In this document: in pieces, positions 31,633-41,086 of the stretch
How the letters are laid out: each line of letters opens with the position of its first letter
How positions within the stretch are numbered: the stretch's first letter is position 1
Translations under genes and position numbers: made by a program
The notes under the pieces: generated by a model
Databases searched by the model: none
Seen by the model: the letters and a program-made list of their open reading frames with translations, nothing else
Told to the model about the DNA's origin: nothing
Source of the DNA: Mesorhizobium sp. M4B.F.Ca.ET.058.02.1.1
GTDB taxonomy: Bacteria; Pseudomonadota; Alphaproteobacteria; Rhizobiales; Rhizobiaceae
Assembly (NCBI RefSeq): GCF_003952505.1
Contig: NZ_CP034450.1
Location: 496,001 to 560,000, forward strand
Length of the DNA: 64,000 nt
Direction of reading: 5' to 3'

Positions 31633-32085
31633 TCAAGCCTCGGGATGGTGCTCGATGACGTCTTCTTCGCCGCCGAAGCCGTGCATATAGAGGGCCCATT
31701 GCAGGCCGATGACGGCGCCCTTGACCGGCTGTAGCAGCACGACCGCCAGAAGGATGGTCAGCGGCACCCAGATGAGGATGTGCTGCCAGGTGGAGAGCGT
31801 GGAGGTCGCCTCGACGCCCATGAAGGCGCCAAGCACGATATGGCCGACGATGACAACCACCAGATAGGCAGGCAGGTCGTCGGCGCGGTGATGGTAAAGT
31901 TCTTCGCCGCAATGATCACATCTGTCGACGGTCTTGACATAGGCGCGGAACAGCTTGCCCTCGCCGCAATGCGGGCAGCGGCCGAGCAGGCCCCGCTTCA
32001 TCGCCGTCCACAGCGGGCGGGCGGTCCGGCCCGAATGGTGCTCGCCGCCGAAAACCTGGTCTTCCATCTGCAATTGCCTTGCCAT
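31633..32085 (-). CDS. DUF983 membrane protein
   Basis: A 150-residue protein with an N-terminal zinc-ribbon-like part (LLGRCPHCGEGKLF and VDRCDHCGEEL, two CxxC pairs) and two transmembrane helices (AYLVVVIVGHIVLGAFMGVE and ILIWVPLTILLAVVLLQPV). The function of DUF983 is not established. Its ATG overlaps the stop of rnr (the rnr TGA occupies 32085-32087), so it is translationally coupled to RNase R. This rnr-DUF983 pairing recurs in Rhizobiales. Confidence 0.88.
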   Translation of the reverse strand: MARQLQMEDQVFGGEHHSGRTARPLWTAMKRGLLGRCPHCGEGKLFRAYVKTVDRCDHCGEELYHHRADDLPAYLVVVIVGHIVLGAFMGVEATSTLSTWQHILIWVPLTILLAVVLLQPVKGAVIGLQWALYMHGFGGEEDVIEHHPEA

Positions 32086-34391
32086 CACCGTCTCCTGCCG
32101 CGCGGGCCCGAGCGCGATTGCGACGCGCGGGCGCGGCCCTTGGCTTTGTGGAACGACCGCTTGGAGCCGGGCAGCGGCTTCGGGTCGGTCAGCATTTCGA
32201 AACGCATCGCGCCGGCCATAGGCGCCACCTCGATCAGGCGAACCTCGACGCGGTCGGCAAGCTGATAGCCCTTGCCGGTGCGTTCTCCGAAAAGCGATCG
32301 GGCAGTTTCGTCGTATATATAGTAATCGCCGTCCAGACTTGACACCGGGATGAAACCATCCGCGCCGAACTGCGGCAATTGGACAAATAGTCCCGCTTTG
32401 GTGACGCCGGAGATGCGCGCGTCGAAACGCTCGTCGATGCGCTCGGCGAGATAGGCGGCGACCAGCCGGTCGACCGTGTCGCGCTCCGCCGCCATGGCGC
32501 GGCGCTCGGTGGCGGAGATCAGCGCCGAGACCTCCTCCAGACGCTCGGCTTCCTGCTGGGTGAGACCGCCCGGGCCGAGGTTCAGCGCGGCGATCAACCC
32601 GCGATGCACGATAAGGTCGGCATAGCGGCGGATCGGCGAGGTGAAATGCGCGTAGCGTTTCAAATTGAGGCCGAAATGGCCGATGTTCTTCGGCGAATAC
32701 TCGGCCTGGCTCTGTGAACGCAGCACCACTTCGTTGACCAGCGCCTCATTGTCGGCGCCGCGCACGCGCTCGAGGATGCCGTTGAACTGGTTCGGCCGCA
32801 TCTGCGCGCCGCGCGCCAGCGACAGGCCGAGCGTCTGCAGAAATTCGCGCAGCGATTCCTGCTTGGCGAGTGAAGGCGCGTCGTGGATGCGGTAGACCAG
32901 AGACTCCTTCTTCGCCTCCAGCGTTTCGGCGGCCGCGACATTGGCCTGGATCATGAACTCCTCGATCAGCTTGTGGGCATCGAGTCGATCCGGCACGACG
33001 ACGCGGTCGACCGTGCCGTCCTCTTTGAGCAGGATCTTGCGCTCGGGCAGGTCGAGCTCGAGCGGCTGGCGGCCGTCACGGCCGCGCTTCAGCACCGCAT
33101 AGGCATCCCATAGCGGCTTCAGCACCGTCGCGAGAATCGGCCCGGTCTTGTCGTCCGGCATGCCGTCTATGGCCGCCTGCGCCTGCGTATAGGCGAGCTT
33201 GGCCGCCGACTTCATCATGATCCGGTGGAAGGAGTGGCGAAGCTTGCGACCGTCGGCGGAGAAGGTCATGCGCACGGCGAGCCCCGGCCGGTCCTGGCCT
33301 TCGCGCAGCGAACAGAGGTCGTTGGAGATGCGCTCCGGCAGCATCGGCACGACGCGATCCGGGAAATAGACCGAATTGCCGCGCTTCAGAGCCTCGCGAT
33401 CGAGCGCGCTGCCGTAGCGGACGTAGGCCGCGACATCGGCGATCGCCACCGTGACCAGCACGCCGCCGGAGTTCTTCTCGTCCGGGTCAGGCGTCGCGAA
33501 CACCGCGTCGTCATGGTCCTTGGCGTCGGCCGGATCGATGGTGATCAGCGGCAGGTCGCGCCAGTCCTCGCGGCCGGCAAGCGTCGCGGGCTTCACCGCC
33601 TCGGCTTCGGCGAAGACGTCGGCCGGGAAGATGTGCGGGATGTCATGCGCGTGGATGGCGATCATCGAGACCGCCTTCTCGCTGGTCAGCGAGCCCAGAA
33701 CGTTGAGCACCTTGGCCCTCGGCAGCCCGTAGCGGGAGGCGCGCGCGGGCTCGACCTCCACCAGGTCGCCGTTCCTGGCGCCGTTCTGGAATTCCTTGTC
33801 GACGATCAGTTCGGGCTGGCGCCGCTCCACCGGCTCGATGCGGAACGTGCCGTCCTTCAGAACGCGAAAGACGCCGAGCAGGGCATCGCTGCGCCTCTCG
33901 AAGATCTTCATCACCCGCCCGGTGTAGGCAGGGCCGGATGGATCGTCGGTCGGGAAGGTCTTGGCGAGCACCCGGTCGCCTATGCCCGGCGTGGGGCCGC
34001 TGCTTCCGCGCGAAACGCGGATGGAGACGACCGGCGGCGAGCCGGTGCCGCTATACTCGCTCGGATGCGCCAGGAGCACGCCATCGCTGTCGCGGCCAAA
34101 TATGTCGAGCACGGAGACATGGGGCAGGGCGCCCGAGCGGGCGAGCCGCTTGCGTTCCCTAGTCAGCAGGCCCTCGTCCTGCAGGTCGCGCAACAGATCC
34201 TTCAGCCAGATGCGGTCCTCGCCGCGCAGCGCGAACGCCTTGGCGATTTCGCGCTTGCCGGAACGGTCCGGGTTCTCCGCGATGTAGCGCAGGATTTCGT
34301 CGCGCGACGGACGGTAGTCGTCCCGGACCTTGGCCCTCGTGTCGGCGGTACGCGGATCGCCGTGGCTTCGTCCGGAGATCCTGCGCGCCAC
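32085..34391 (-). CDS. rnr: ribonuclease R
   Basis: A 768-residue 3'-5' exoribonuclease. It opens with a helix-turn-helix-like region (EILRYIAENPDRSGKREIAKAF), then cold-shock domains, the RNB catalytic domain starting ITIDPADAKDHDDAVFA with the metal-binding Asp residues, and a C-terminal S1 domain (ARISGVTKAGLFVQLPQFGADGFIP) with a basic tail. It degrades structured RNA. It is 5 bases after topA and overlaps the DUF983 gene, giving a topA-rnr-DUF983 operon on the minus strand. Confidence 0.96.
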   Translation of the reverse strand: MARRISGRSHGDPRTADTRAKVRDDYRPSRDEILRYIAENPDRSGKREIAKAFALRGEDRIWLKDLLRDLQDEGLLTRERKRLARSGALPHVSVLDIFGRDSDGVLLAHPSEYSGTGSPPVVSIRVSRGSSGPTPGIGDRVLAKTFPTDDPSGPAYTGRVMKIFERRSDALLGVFRVLKDGTFRIEPVERRQPELIVDKEFQNGARNGDLVEVEPARASRYGLPRAKVLNVLGSLTSEKAVSMIAIHAHDIPHIFPADVFAEAEAVKPATLAGREDWRDLPLITIDPADAKDHDDAVFATPDPDEKNSGGVLVTVAIADVAAYVRYGSALDREALKRGNSVYFPDRVVPMLPERISNDLCSLREGQDRPGLAVRMTFSADGRKLRHSFHRIMMKSAAKLAYTQAQAAIDGMPDDKTGPILATVLKPLWDAYAVLKRGRDGRQPLELDLPERKILLKEDGTVDRVVVPDRLDAHKLIEEFMIQANVAAAETLEAKKESLVYRIHDAPSLAKQESLREFLQTLGLSLARGAQMRPNQFNGILERVRGADNEALVNEVVLRSQSQAEYSPKNIGHFGLNLKRYAHFTSPIRRYADLIVHRGLIAALNLGPGGLTQQEAERLEEVSALISATERRAMAAERDTVDRLVAAYLAERIDERFDARISGVTKAGLFVQLPQFGADGFIPVSSLDGDYYIYDETARSLFGERTGKGYQLADRVEVRLIEVAPMAGAMRFEMLTDPKPLPGSKRSFHKAKGRARASQSRSGPRGRRR

Positions 34392-34396
34392 GCCTG

Positions 34397-36964
34397 CTAT
34401 CCCTTTTTCGCCGCCTTGCGGAACGGCTTCTTGCCGCCACCGCCCTTGGCCTCTTTTTCGGCGATCAGCGCCAGCGCGTCCTCAACCGTCACCGACTGTG
34501 GATCCTTGCCCTTGGGCAGCGTTGCATTGACCTTGCCGTAGTTGACATAGGGCCCGTATTTGCCGTCGCGCACGACGATCTTGCCGCCGCCGTCGGGGTG
34601 GTCGCCGAGGTCCTTGATCGCCGCGGGCGTGGCGCCATTGCGGCCGCCCTTGCCCTTCAGCTGCTTCTCCGCGATCACCGACACGGCACGGTTGAGGCCG
34701 ATCGAGAACACGTCCTCGATGCTGTCGAGATTGGCATAGGTGCCGTCGTGCAGCACGAAGGGGCCGTAGCGCCCGAGGCCAGCAGAGATCATCTTGCCGG
34801 ATTCCGGGTGCTTGCCGACGTCGCGCGGCAGCGCCAGCAGCGCCAGCGCCTTCTCATGGTCGATCTGCTCGGCCGTCCAGCCCTTGGGCAGGCTGGAGCG
34901 CTTGGCCTCCTTGCCTTCTCCGCGCTGGATATAGGGGCCGAAGCGGCCGCTGCGCAGCGTGATTTCCTCGGCTGTGTAGGGGTCCTTGCCGAGCAGCCTT
35001 GTACCATCCTCGCCATTGCCGTTCTCGCCATTGGGATTGGCGGCGTCGCCGAGCTGGCGGGTGAAGGAGCATTCGGGATAGTTCGAGCAGCCGACAAAGG
35101 CGCCGAACTTGCCAAGCTTCAGCGACAGGTTGCCGGTGCCGCATTTCGGGCAGATGCGCGGATTCGAGCCGTCCTCCCGCGCAGGAAACACCAGCGGCGC
35201 CAGTTCGTCGTTGAGCGCATCGAGCACGTCGGTGACGCGCAGTTCCTTGATGTCGTCGACTGCGCCGGAAAAATCCTTCCAGAAATCGCGCAGCACGTCC
35301 TTCCAGGCGAGCTTGCCGTCGGAAATCTCGTCGAGCTTTTCCTCAAGCGAAGCGGTGAAATCATATTCGACATAGCGCTCGAAGAAGCTTTCGAGGAAGG
35401 CCGACAGCAGACGGCCCTTGGCCTGCGGCACCAGCTTGCGGCGGTCGATGGTGACGTAGTCGCGATCTTCCAGCGTCTTCAGGATCGCCGTGTAGGTCGA
35501 CGGGCGGCCAATGCCGAGCTCTTCCAGCTTCTTGATCAGCGATGCTTCGGAATAGCGCGGCGGCGGCTCGGTGGTGTGCTGGGTGGCGTTGATCGCCTGG
35601 CGGGCAAGCAGCTCGCCGGCGCGGATCTCGGGCAGGCGGCGGCTTTCCTCGTCCTCCGCATCCTCGTCCTTCTGGTCGGTATAGGCGGCGATGAAGCCGT
35701 CGAAGCGAACGACCGAACCGACGGCGCGAAGCTCGGCGGTGCGGGCGCCGTTGACCGCCTCGATCTCGACCGTGGTGCGCTCGATCTCGGCCGGCTGCAT
35801 CTGGCTGGCGATGGCGCGCTTCCAGATCAGTTCGTACAGCCGGGCCTGGTCGGCATCGAGATATTGCCGCACAGATGCCGGCGTGCGCTTGAAATCGGTT
35901 GGGCGGATCGCTTCGTGCGCTTCCTGGGCATTCTTGGCCTTGGTCGTGTAGAAGCGCGGCTTTTCCGGCAGGTATTTCTGACCGAATTCGCTGACGATGG
36001 CATCGCGGGCGGCGTCGATCGCTTCCGGCGCCATCTGCACGCCGTCGGTTCGCATATAGGTGATCAGGCCGGCGGTCTCGCCGCCGATGTCCATGCCCTC
36101 ATAGAGCCGCTGCGCCACCTGCATGGTGCGGGTGGCCGAAAAGCCGAGGCCAGACGAGGCGGCCTGCTGCAGCGTCGAGGTGGTGAAGGGCGGGCCCGGA
36201 TTGCGCTTGGTGGGCTTGGCTTCGACCGACAGCGCCTTGAAGCTTGCCCCTTCCAGCATCGCCTTGATGTCGTCGGCCTGCGCCTTGTTGGCGATGTCGA
36301 GTTTTTGCAGCTTCTTGCCGGCAAAGGCGGTCAGCCGCGCCTCGAAACTGTCGTTGCGCGGCGTGTTGAGGATGGCCGCGATCTGCCAGTATTCCTCGCG
36401 GATGAAGCGCTCGATCTCCAATTCGCGGTCGCAGACCAGGCGCAGCGCCACCGACTGCACACGGCCGGCCGAGCGGGCGCCGGGTAGCTTGCGCCACAGC
36501 ACCGGCGACAACGTGAAGCCGACCAGATAGTCGAGCGCACGGCGCGCGAGATAGGCATCGACCAACGGCGCGTCGATCTGGCGCGGATTGGCCATCGCAT
36601 CCAGCACCGAGGCCTTGGTGATGGCATTGAAGACGACGCGGCTCACCGGCTTGTCCTTCAGCGCGCGCTTCTGCTTCAGCACTTCCAGCACATGCCAGGA
36701 AATCGCCTCGCCCTCGCGGTCCGGGTCGGTGGCGAGGATCAGGCCGTCGGCGTCCTTGACCGCCTTGGCGATGTCGGCGAGCCGCTTGCCGGAAGCGGTG
36801 TCGACCGACCAGGACATGGCGAAATCCTCGTCCGGGCGCACCGAGCCATCCTTGGCCGGCAGATCGCGGACATGGCCGAACGAGGCCAGAACCCGATAGT
36901 TCTTGCCGAGATATTTGTTGATTGTCTTTGCCTTGGCCGGCGATTCGACGACGACGACGTCCAT
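34397..36964 (-). CDS. topA: DNA topoisomerase I
   Basis: An 855-residue type IA topoisomerase that relaxes negative supercoils. The Toprim domain starts at the N-terminus (MDVVVVESPAKAKTINKYLG). The active-site tyrosine is Tyr303 in GLITYMRTDG. After the core, one intact four-Cys zinc finger is visible (CPKCGTGNLSLKLGKFGAFVGCSNYPEC region, near residue 600), followed by topoisomerase C-terminal repeats without cysteines (FGPYIQRGEGKEAKRSSLPKG and KYGPYVNYGKVNATLPKG). It ends in a Lys-rich tail. It is the first gene of the topA-rnr-DUF983 run. Confidence 0.97.
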   Translation of the reverse strand: MDVVVVESPAKAKTINKYLGKNYRVLASFGHVRDLPAKDGSVRPDEDFAMSWSVDTASGKRLADIAKAVKDADGLILATDPDREGEAISWHVLEVLKQKRALKDKPVSRVVFNAITKASVLDAMANPRQIDAPLVDAYLARRALDYLVGFTLSPVLWRKLPGARSAGRVQSVALRLVCDRELEIERFIREEYWQIAAILNTPRNDSFEARLTAFAGKKLQKLDIANKAQADDIKAMLEGASFKALSVEAKPTKRNPGPPFTTSTLQQAASSGLGFSATRTMQVAQRLYEGMDIGGETAGLITYMRTDGVQMAPEAIDAARDAIVSEFGQKYLPEKPRFYTTKAKNAQEAHEAIRPTDFKRTPASVRQYLDADQARLYELIWKRAIASQMQPAEIERTTVEIEAVNGARTAELRAVGSVVRFDGFIAAYTDQKDEDAEDEESRRLPEIRAGELLARQAINATQHTTEPPPRYSEASLIKKLEELGIGRPSTYTAILKTLEDRDYVTIDRRKLVPQAKGRLLSAFLESFFERYVEYDFTASLEEKLDEISDGKLAWKDVLRDFWKDFSGAVDDIKELRVTDVLDALNDELAPLVFPAREDGSNPRICPKCGTGNLSLKLGKFGAFVGCSNYPECSFTRQLGDAANPNGENGNGEDGTRLLGKDPYTAEEITLRSGRFGPYIQRGEGKEAKRSSLPKGWTAEQIDHEKALALLALPRDVGKHPESGKMISAGLGRYGPFVLHDGTYANLDSIEDVFSIGLNRAVSVIAEKQLKGKGGRNGATPAAIKDLGDHPDGGGKIVVRDGKYGPYVNYGKVNATLPKGKDPQSVTVEDALALIAEKEAKGGGGKKPFRKAAKKG

Positions 36965-37305
36965 GAGGTCTCATATCAGCTGTGGGGCGGCGGAAGAATT
37001 CCACTGCGCACGACGCGTTCTTTTTCGTCGCTCACATGGCCGTGCTTTTGCAATCGGTCAAGGGCAAGCGGCCAAAATGCGGGGACGTCCGCGGCAATAC
37101 ACTCTTAGAGTGTATGGAGAAGATCACATAATTTCGGGAAGGGTCGCCAGTGTATCGAGCCACCGGACCGAGCCCTCCCATTCAAGCGATTCAGTGCAGT
37201 GGCAATGCCGATCGAAGCTGGTGCGACGAGCATCACTGGCATGGCGGAACTGGCCGCCGGATGTATCCGGCAGCCAGTCTATATTCGGCCAGTCTCGAGC
37301 CGAAC
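36965..37305. other. intergenic region, no feature seen
   Basis: These 341 bases lie between the divergent start of topA and the stop of the exported repeat protein. No coding frame with a plausible start and codon pattern is present, and I see no clear RNA gene or strong hairpin. Confidence 0.4.
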
Positions 37306-37683
37306 TCAGTCGGCCTTGACGATGTGCCAGACGCCGGCGACGCCGTCGCCGCTCACATCGCCGGCCTTCTTGTCCTTGACGAAGGTGTAAACCGGCTTGC
37401 CGTCATAGGCCCACATCTTGGTGCCGTCGGTGCGGTCGACGATCGTCCATTCGTCGTCCGCCTTGGCGCCGGCCTCGGCCTTCAGCGGCGGCCAGTTGGC
37501 GGCGCATTTGTCGTAGCAGTTCGACTTGCCCTTCTCATCCTTGTCGTAGGTGTAGAGCGTCATGCCCATGACATCGGTGTAGATCTTGGTGCCGCCGACC
37601 TCGGCTTCCTTCCACGCCTCGGCGGCAAGGGATGCGGCGGTGCTGAGCAAAAGCGCGGCCAACCCGGCTGTGATCGTTTTCAT
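37306..37683 (-). CDS. exported COG4315-type repeat protein (YxYDxD)
   Basis: A 125-residue protein with a Sec signal peptide (KTITAGLAALLLSTAASLAA) and the COG4315 pattern: GMTLYTYDKDEKGKSNCYDKC, then WPPL, then GKPVYTFVKDKKAGDVSGDG and VWHIVKAD. The two Cys residues (NCYDKC) probably form a disulfide. Family members are small periplasmic or lipid-linked proteins of unknown role. No lipobox Cys follows the signal, so this copy is likely soluble periplasmic. It is divergent from ccdA, with 182 bases between the starts. Confidence 0.85.
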   Translation of the reverse strand: MKTITAGLAALLLSTAASLAAEAWKEAEVGGTKIYTDVMGMTLYTYDKDEKGKSNCYDKCAANWPPLKAEAGAKADDEWTIVDRTDGTKMWAYDGKPVYTFVKDKKAGDVSGDGVAGVWHIVKAD

Positions 37684-37865
37684 GGAAATCTCCCTGACGT
37701 GATCCTAACGAAGCGTGCGGAAATCGCGGCCTCTTTCGGGTCAACGCATTCGACGTGCCGTTTCTTCCAATCCGGCCGCGGAGCGGCGACTTGCCACGTG
37801 ATGGTGATTGGCGAAGACGGCATTCCGTCGCTATATCGGCGCCAGCACAAACGGAACTGCACGAA

Positions 37866-38612
37866 ATGGCATTGGATATCGGCTATGTCAGCGCGGTCGG
37901 AGCGGGGGCGATCTCGTTCCTGTCGCCTTGCGTGCTGCCGCTGGTGCCGCCTTATCTCTGCTACATGGCCGGTGTTTCAGTCGATGATTTCCGCGGCGAT
38001 GCCGGCGCTACCGCCAGGGCCGGCGCGCGCGGCGCGCTGATTGCATCCTCCATCGCCTTCGTGCTCGGCTTCTCCACCGTGTTCGTGGCGCTCGGCGCCG
38101 GCGCCTCGACCATCGGTCACTGGCTCCGCGTCTGGCAGGAGCCGCTGGCAATGGTGGCGGGCGCCCTGATCATCCTGATGGGCCTCAATTTCCTCGGCAT
38201 CCTGCGCATCCCGCTCTTGTCGCGCGAGGCGCGCTTCCAGTCGCAAGGCAAGCCCGCCAGCCTGGTCGCCGCCTACATCATGGGGCTGGCTTTCGCCTTC
38301 GGCTGGACGCCTTGCATCGGCCCGGTGCTGGGGCCGATCCTGACGTTGGCCGGCGGGCGCGAGACGGTGGGCGAGGGCGCGCTGCTGCTTGCCGCCTATT
38401 CGCTCGGTCTCGGTATCCCTTTCCTGATCGCGGCGCTGTTTTCCGGCGCCTTCATGCGCTTTCTTGGAAAATTCCGCGTCCATCTCGGCCGCGTCGAAAA
38501 GGCGATCGGCGCGCTGCTGGTCGTCGCCGGCATATTCTTCCTCACCGGCGGCGTGCAGAGCGCGTCGTACTGGCTGCTGGAGACTTTCCCGGCGCTAGGG
38601 CGGCTGGGGTAG
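37866..38612 (+). CDS. ccdA: cytochrome c biogenesis protein CcdA
   Basis: A 248-residue membrane protein with six transmembrane segments that passes reducing power from cytoplasmic thioredoxin to periplasmic thiol proteins, for cytochrome c maturation or envelope redox control. The redox Cys pair is Cys22 (SFLSPCVLPLVPPY) and Cys150 (GWTPCIGPVLGP). The start MALDIGYVSAVGAG at 37866 is typical; the frame is open further upstream without support. No other cytochrome c maturation genes are adjacent. Confidence 0.93.
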   Translation: MALDIGYVSAVGAGAISFLSPCVLPLVPPYLCYMAGVSVDDFRGDAGATARAGARGALIASSIAFVLGFSTVFVALGAGASTIGHWLRVWQEPLAMVAGALIILMGLNFLGILRIPLLSREARFQSQGKPASLVAAYIMGLAFAFGWTPCIGPVLGPILTLAGGRETVGEGALLLAAYSLGLGIPFLIAALFSGAFMRFLGKFRVHLGRVEKAIGALLVVAGIFFLTGGVQSASYWLLETFPALGRLG

Positions 38613-38728
38613 TTTGCTACTTTGTGCGCTGGATCGAACTGTGGACCTGCTGATTAAGAATCAGGGACTTGGGACGTCGCCAGGCCGGACGTGACGCGCA
38701 GGAGAGGGCATCCTTGCAACCGCGACGA

Positions 38729-40474
38729 TCACTCCGGCACGCCGGAGATGCCCAGCGCCTCGACGTAACGCTCGGCGAACACCTTGTCTTGCCAAGGGTT
38801 GATCTGCCTCTGCAGGGTGAGCGTGTAGGTCGGAAACGCCTCCATCAGCCGCCGCGCCGCCGCCCGTGCCTCGTCCAGCCGGTTGAGTTTGACCAGCGCC
38901 ATGATCACCACCCGGTGCGAGGAGCCGTAGTTCGGCATCTCCTGCAGCGCGCGTTCTCCCCATGCCAGCGCTTCCTCGTAGCGCTCGAGCATCAGATAGC
39001 TCATCCCGATGCCGGAGAGCGCGATGCCCTTCTCGGGGTCGACCGGGCTCAGCCGCATTGCCCGGTGAAAGTGCTCGATCGCGACGAGCGGGCGGCTGGA
39101 ATGTGCGTTCACCCAACCGCAGCTCGTATGGCCCTGCGCCGAATTGGGATTGAGCATTAGGGATCGTTCGATCGTGGCCAGCGCCATCTCGTAGTCCTTC
39201 GCGCTGTAGGCCATCACCTGCGCGGCGAAGCGTAGGCTCGTAGGGTCGTCGCGCGCTTCCGCCAGCACTTCGCGCGCCATGCGCGCGGCGACCCGGATAT
39301 CGTCGGGCTCGTGCCAGCACTGGCTTACGGATATGCTGCGGATATAGGCGCCGAGTGCCTTCGCCAAGTTGAAGTCAGGGTCGATGCTGAGCGCCTCGTT
39401 GGTGAGCCGACGCACGTCGGCAAAGCCTTCGCGGGTCATGCTGTAGAAGCGCGGCAGCGCGCGAAGGTAAAGGTCGTAGGCGCTCATGTAGTCGGTCGGC
39501 TTCATGCGCGCCTGCTTGATCTCCTCCAGCCGGATGCTCGGCTCGACGGCACCGACGACGCTTTCGGTCACCTTGTCCTGCAGGTCGAAGATGTCGCTCA
39601 CGTCGCCCTCGAAGCGGTCGGTCCAGACATGGTGTCCGCTGATCGCGTCCACCAACTGCCCACTGATGCGCACCCGCGATCCTGCTCTGCGGATGCTGCC
39701 TTCGAGCACGTAGCGGACGCCCAACTCGCGCCCGACCTGGCGCAGGTCCACCGCCCGGCCCTTGTAGGTGAAGGACGAGTTGCGGGCGATCACGAAGAAG
39801 GAGTTCACCCGGCTCAATCCGGTGATGATGTCCTCCACCAGCCCGTCGGCGAAGTATTCCTGGTCGGGGTCGCCGCTCATGTTGGTGAAAGGCAGAACCG
39901 CGATCGAGGGTTTCTCGGGCAGGGGAGGCGGGGCAGCCACCGAGGCGCTGGCGTCGGTCTCGACGCGGTAGGCGCGCACAGGCCGCTCAATGTTCTTGAG
40001 GCGCAGCTCGCCGAGCGGCATGAAGCCGCAGTCGAGCTTGCCCTGAAGGTGGTCGTAGGCGGTGCCCGAGACGACCACGGTGCCGGGATCGGCGATGCCT
40101 TCGAGGCGGGCGGCGATGTTGACCCCGTCGCCATAGAGGTCGCCGTCCTCCTCGCAGATCACGTCGCCCAGATTGACGCCGATGCGCAAGCGAATCCGCT
40201 CTTCCTCGGGCGTCTCCGCCTCGTGTTCTGCCAGGGCCTGCTGGATTGCCATCGCCGAGGTCACCGCGTTAACGACGCTCGCGAACTCGCACAGCATGCC
40301 GTCGCCGGTGAGCTTGACGATCCGACCCTGATGCTCGGTGACCAGCGGTTCGAAGAGGTCCTTGCGGTAGATCTTCAGCCGCTCGAGCGTGCCGCGCTCG
40401 TCGCGCTCCGTCAGACGCGAATAGCCGACGACGTCGCAAGCCAGGATCGCTGCGAGGTGGCGCTGCGTGGTCAT
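38729..40474 (-). CDS. class III adenylate/guanylate cyclase with FlgO-like and TPR domains
   Basis: A 581-residue cytoplasmic-looking protein with three parts. The class III cyclase domain (about 1-170) starts RHLAAILACDVVGYSRL; Asp14 and Asp58 (LTGDGML) are the metal ligands and Asn119/Arg123 (GVNIAARLE) fit the transition-state residues. A TolB/FlgO-like domain (about 190-310) contains IAVLPFTNMSGDPDQEYFADG and VLEGSIRRAG. The rest is TPR-like helices (ALATIERSLMLNPNSAQGH, ALAWGERALQEMP). The family is expanded in rhizobia; it makes cAMP or cGMP. The start at MTTQRHL is the family norm, but an in-frame ATG at 40552 has a better GGGAGAG site and would add 26 residues. Confidence 0.88.
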   Translation of the reverse strand: MTTQRHLAAILACDVVGYSRLTERDERGTLERLKIYRKDLFEPLVTEHQGRIVKLTGDGMLCEFASVVNAVTSAMAIQQALAEHEAETPEEERIRLRIGVNLGDVICEEDGDLYGDGVNIAARLEGIADPGTVVVSGTAYDHLQGKLDCGFMPLGELRLKNIERPVRAYRVETDASASVAAPPPLPEKPSIAVLPFTNMSGDPDQEYFADGLVEDIITGLSRVNSFFVIARNSSFTYKGRAVDLRQVGRELGVRYVLEGSIRRAGSRVRISGQLVDAISGHHVWTDRFEGDVSDIFDLQDKVTESVVGAVEPSIRLEEIKQARMKPTDYMSAYDLYLRALPRFYSMTREGFADVRRLTNEALSIDPDFNLAKALGAYIRSISVSQCWHEPDDIRVAARMAREVLAEARDDPTSLRFAAQVMAYSAKDYEMALATIERSLMLNPNSAQGHTSCGWVNAHSSRPLVAIEHFHRAMRLSPVDPEKGIALSGIGMSYLMLERYEEALAWGERALQEMPNYGSSHRVVIMALVKLNRLDEARAAARRLMEAFPTYTLTLQRQINPWQDKVFAERYVEALGISGVPE

Positions 40475-41086
40475 TGCACCGCTCAGCCAAGCGCCTGCAC
40501 GCGGGCCGCCCGGCGTCCATGTCCTGCTAACTTCCAGACGCCCCACGCGCATGGTATCCATCTCTCCCAGTCCGCCTCTCCCAGTCCGCCGGTTCGCTGA
40601 TACAGAACGGAGAACGCAGCTTGCCTTCGCGAGATTTCGCCATCCCGCTTGTGAAGCGTGGAACGTTCCAGTCACCGCGCCAGCAGCCAACCGACGACAC
40701 GCCCGCGCAGCCTCTGGGGACGCTGACTCACCACTCCCAGAAGGCCGGAGATATTTGCTGCCTTGTGTAACCGGTTGACGCCACCGTGTCGGTGCTTTTG
40801 TATCGGGGTGTCACACCGAACGTTCGCGCTTGGAGGTGTCGCAACGCTGCCGTCCGACGCAGGGGTGTGTCCGGTTGAAGCCGGAAAAGCGGTGAGGCAA
40901 ATAGATCATAGCCAAATTTTCATATGAATTATCAAAAAGATAGAACGACGTAGAATTCCCAACGAACGACCCGCTGATCAAGAGTCAGCTGCTCCGCCGT
41001 CTCACCGGAATTTAACCGCATTGGTGCAGCATGGGCAGCACTGCTAGCATCCATTGATTCAAACGCTTTTCGTACGGTTGCCCTTC
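40475..41086. other. 612-base intergenic region with an AT-rich patch and a tRNA-Lys-like fragment
   Basis: No gene is supported. The stretch 40905-40960 is AT-rich against the GC-rich background. A 29-base match to the anticodon arm of tRNA-Lys(CUU) lies at 40966-40994 on the minus strand. The region separates the cyclase gene from the glmU block and may be a scar of past integration. Confidence 0.5.
40966..40994 (-). other. tRNA-Lys(CUU) anticodon-arm fragment (tRNA remnant)
   Basis: The minus strand reads GAGCAGCTGACTCTT then GATCAGCGGGTCGT. From memory of bacterial tRNA-Lys(CUU) genes this differs only by G for A at position 37. The anticodon stem GCTGA/TCAGC and loop CTCTTGA are intact. 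Flanking D- and T-arm sequence is degenerate and no acceptor stem can be formed, so this is not a working tRNA. Confidence 0.5.

Noticed and set aside
40467..40778. Plus-strand open frame of about 100 codons upstream of the cyclase
   Set aside because: No ribosome-binding site, Pro/Arg-rich shadow composition and overlap with the cyclase start region.
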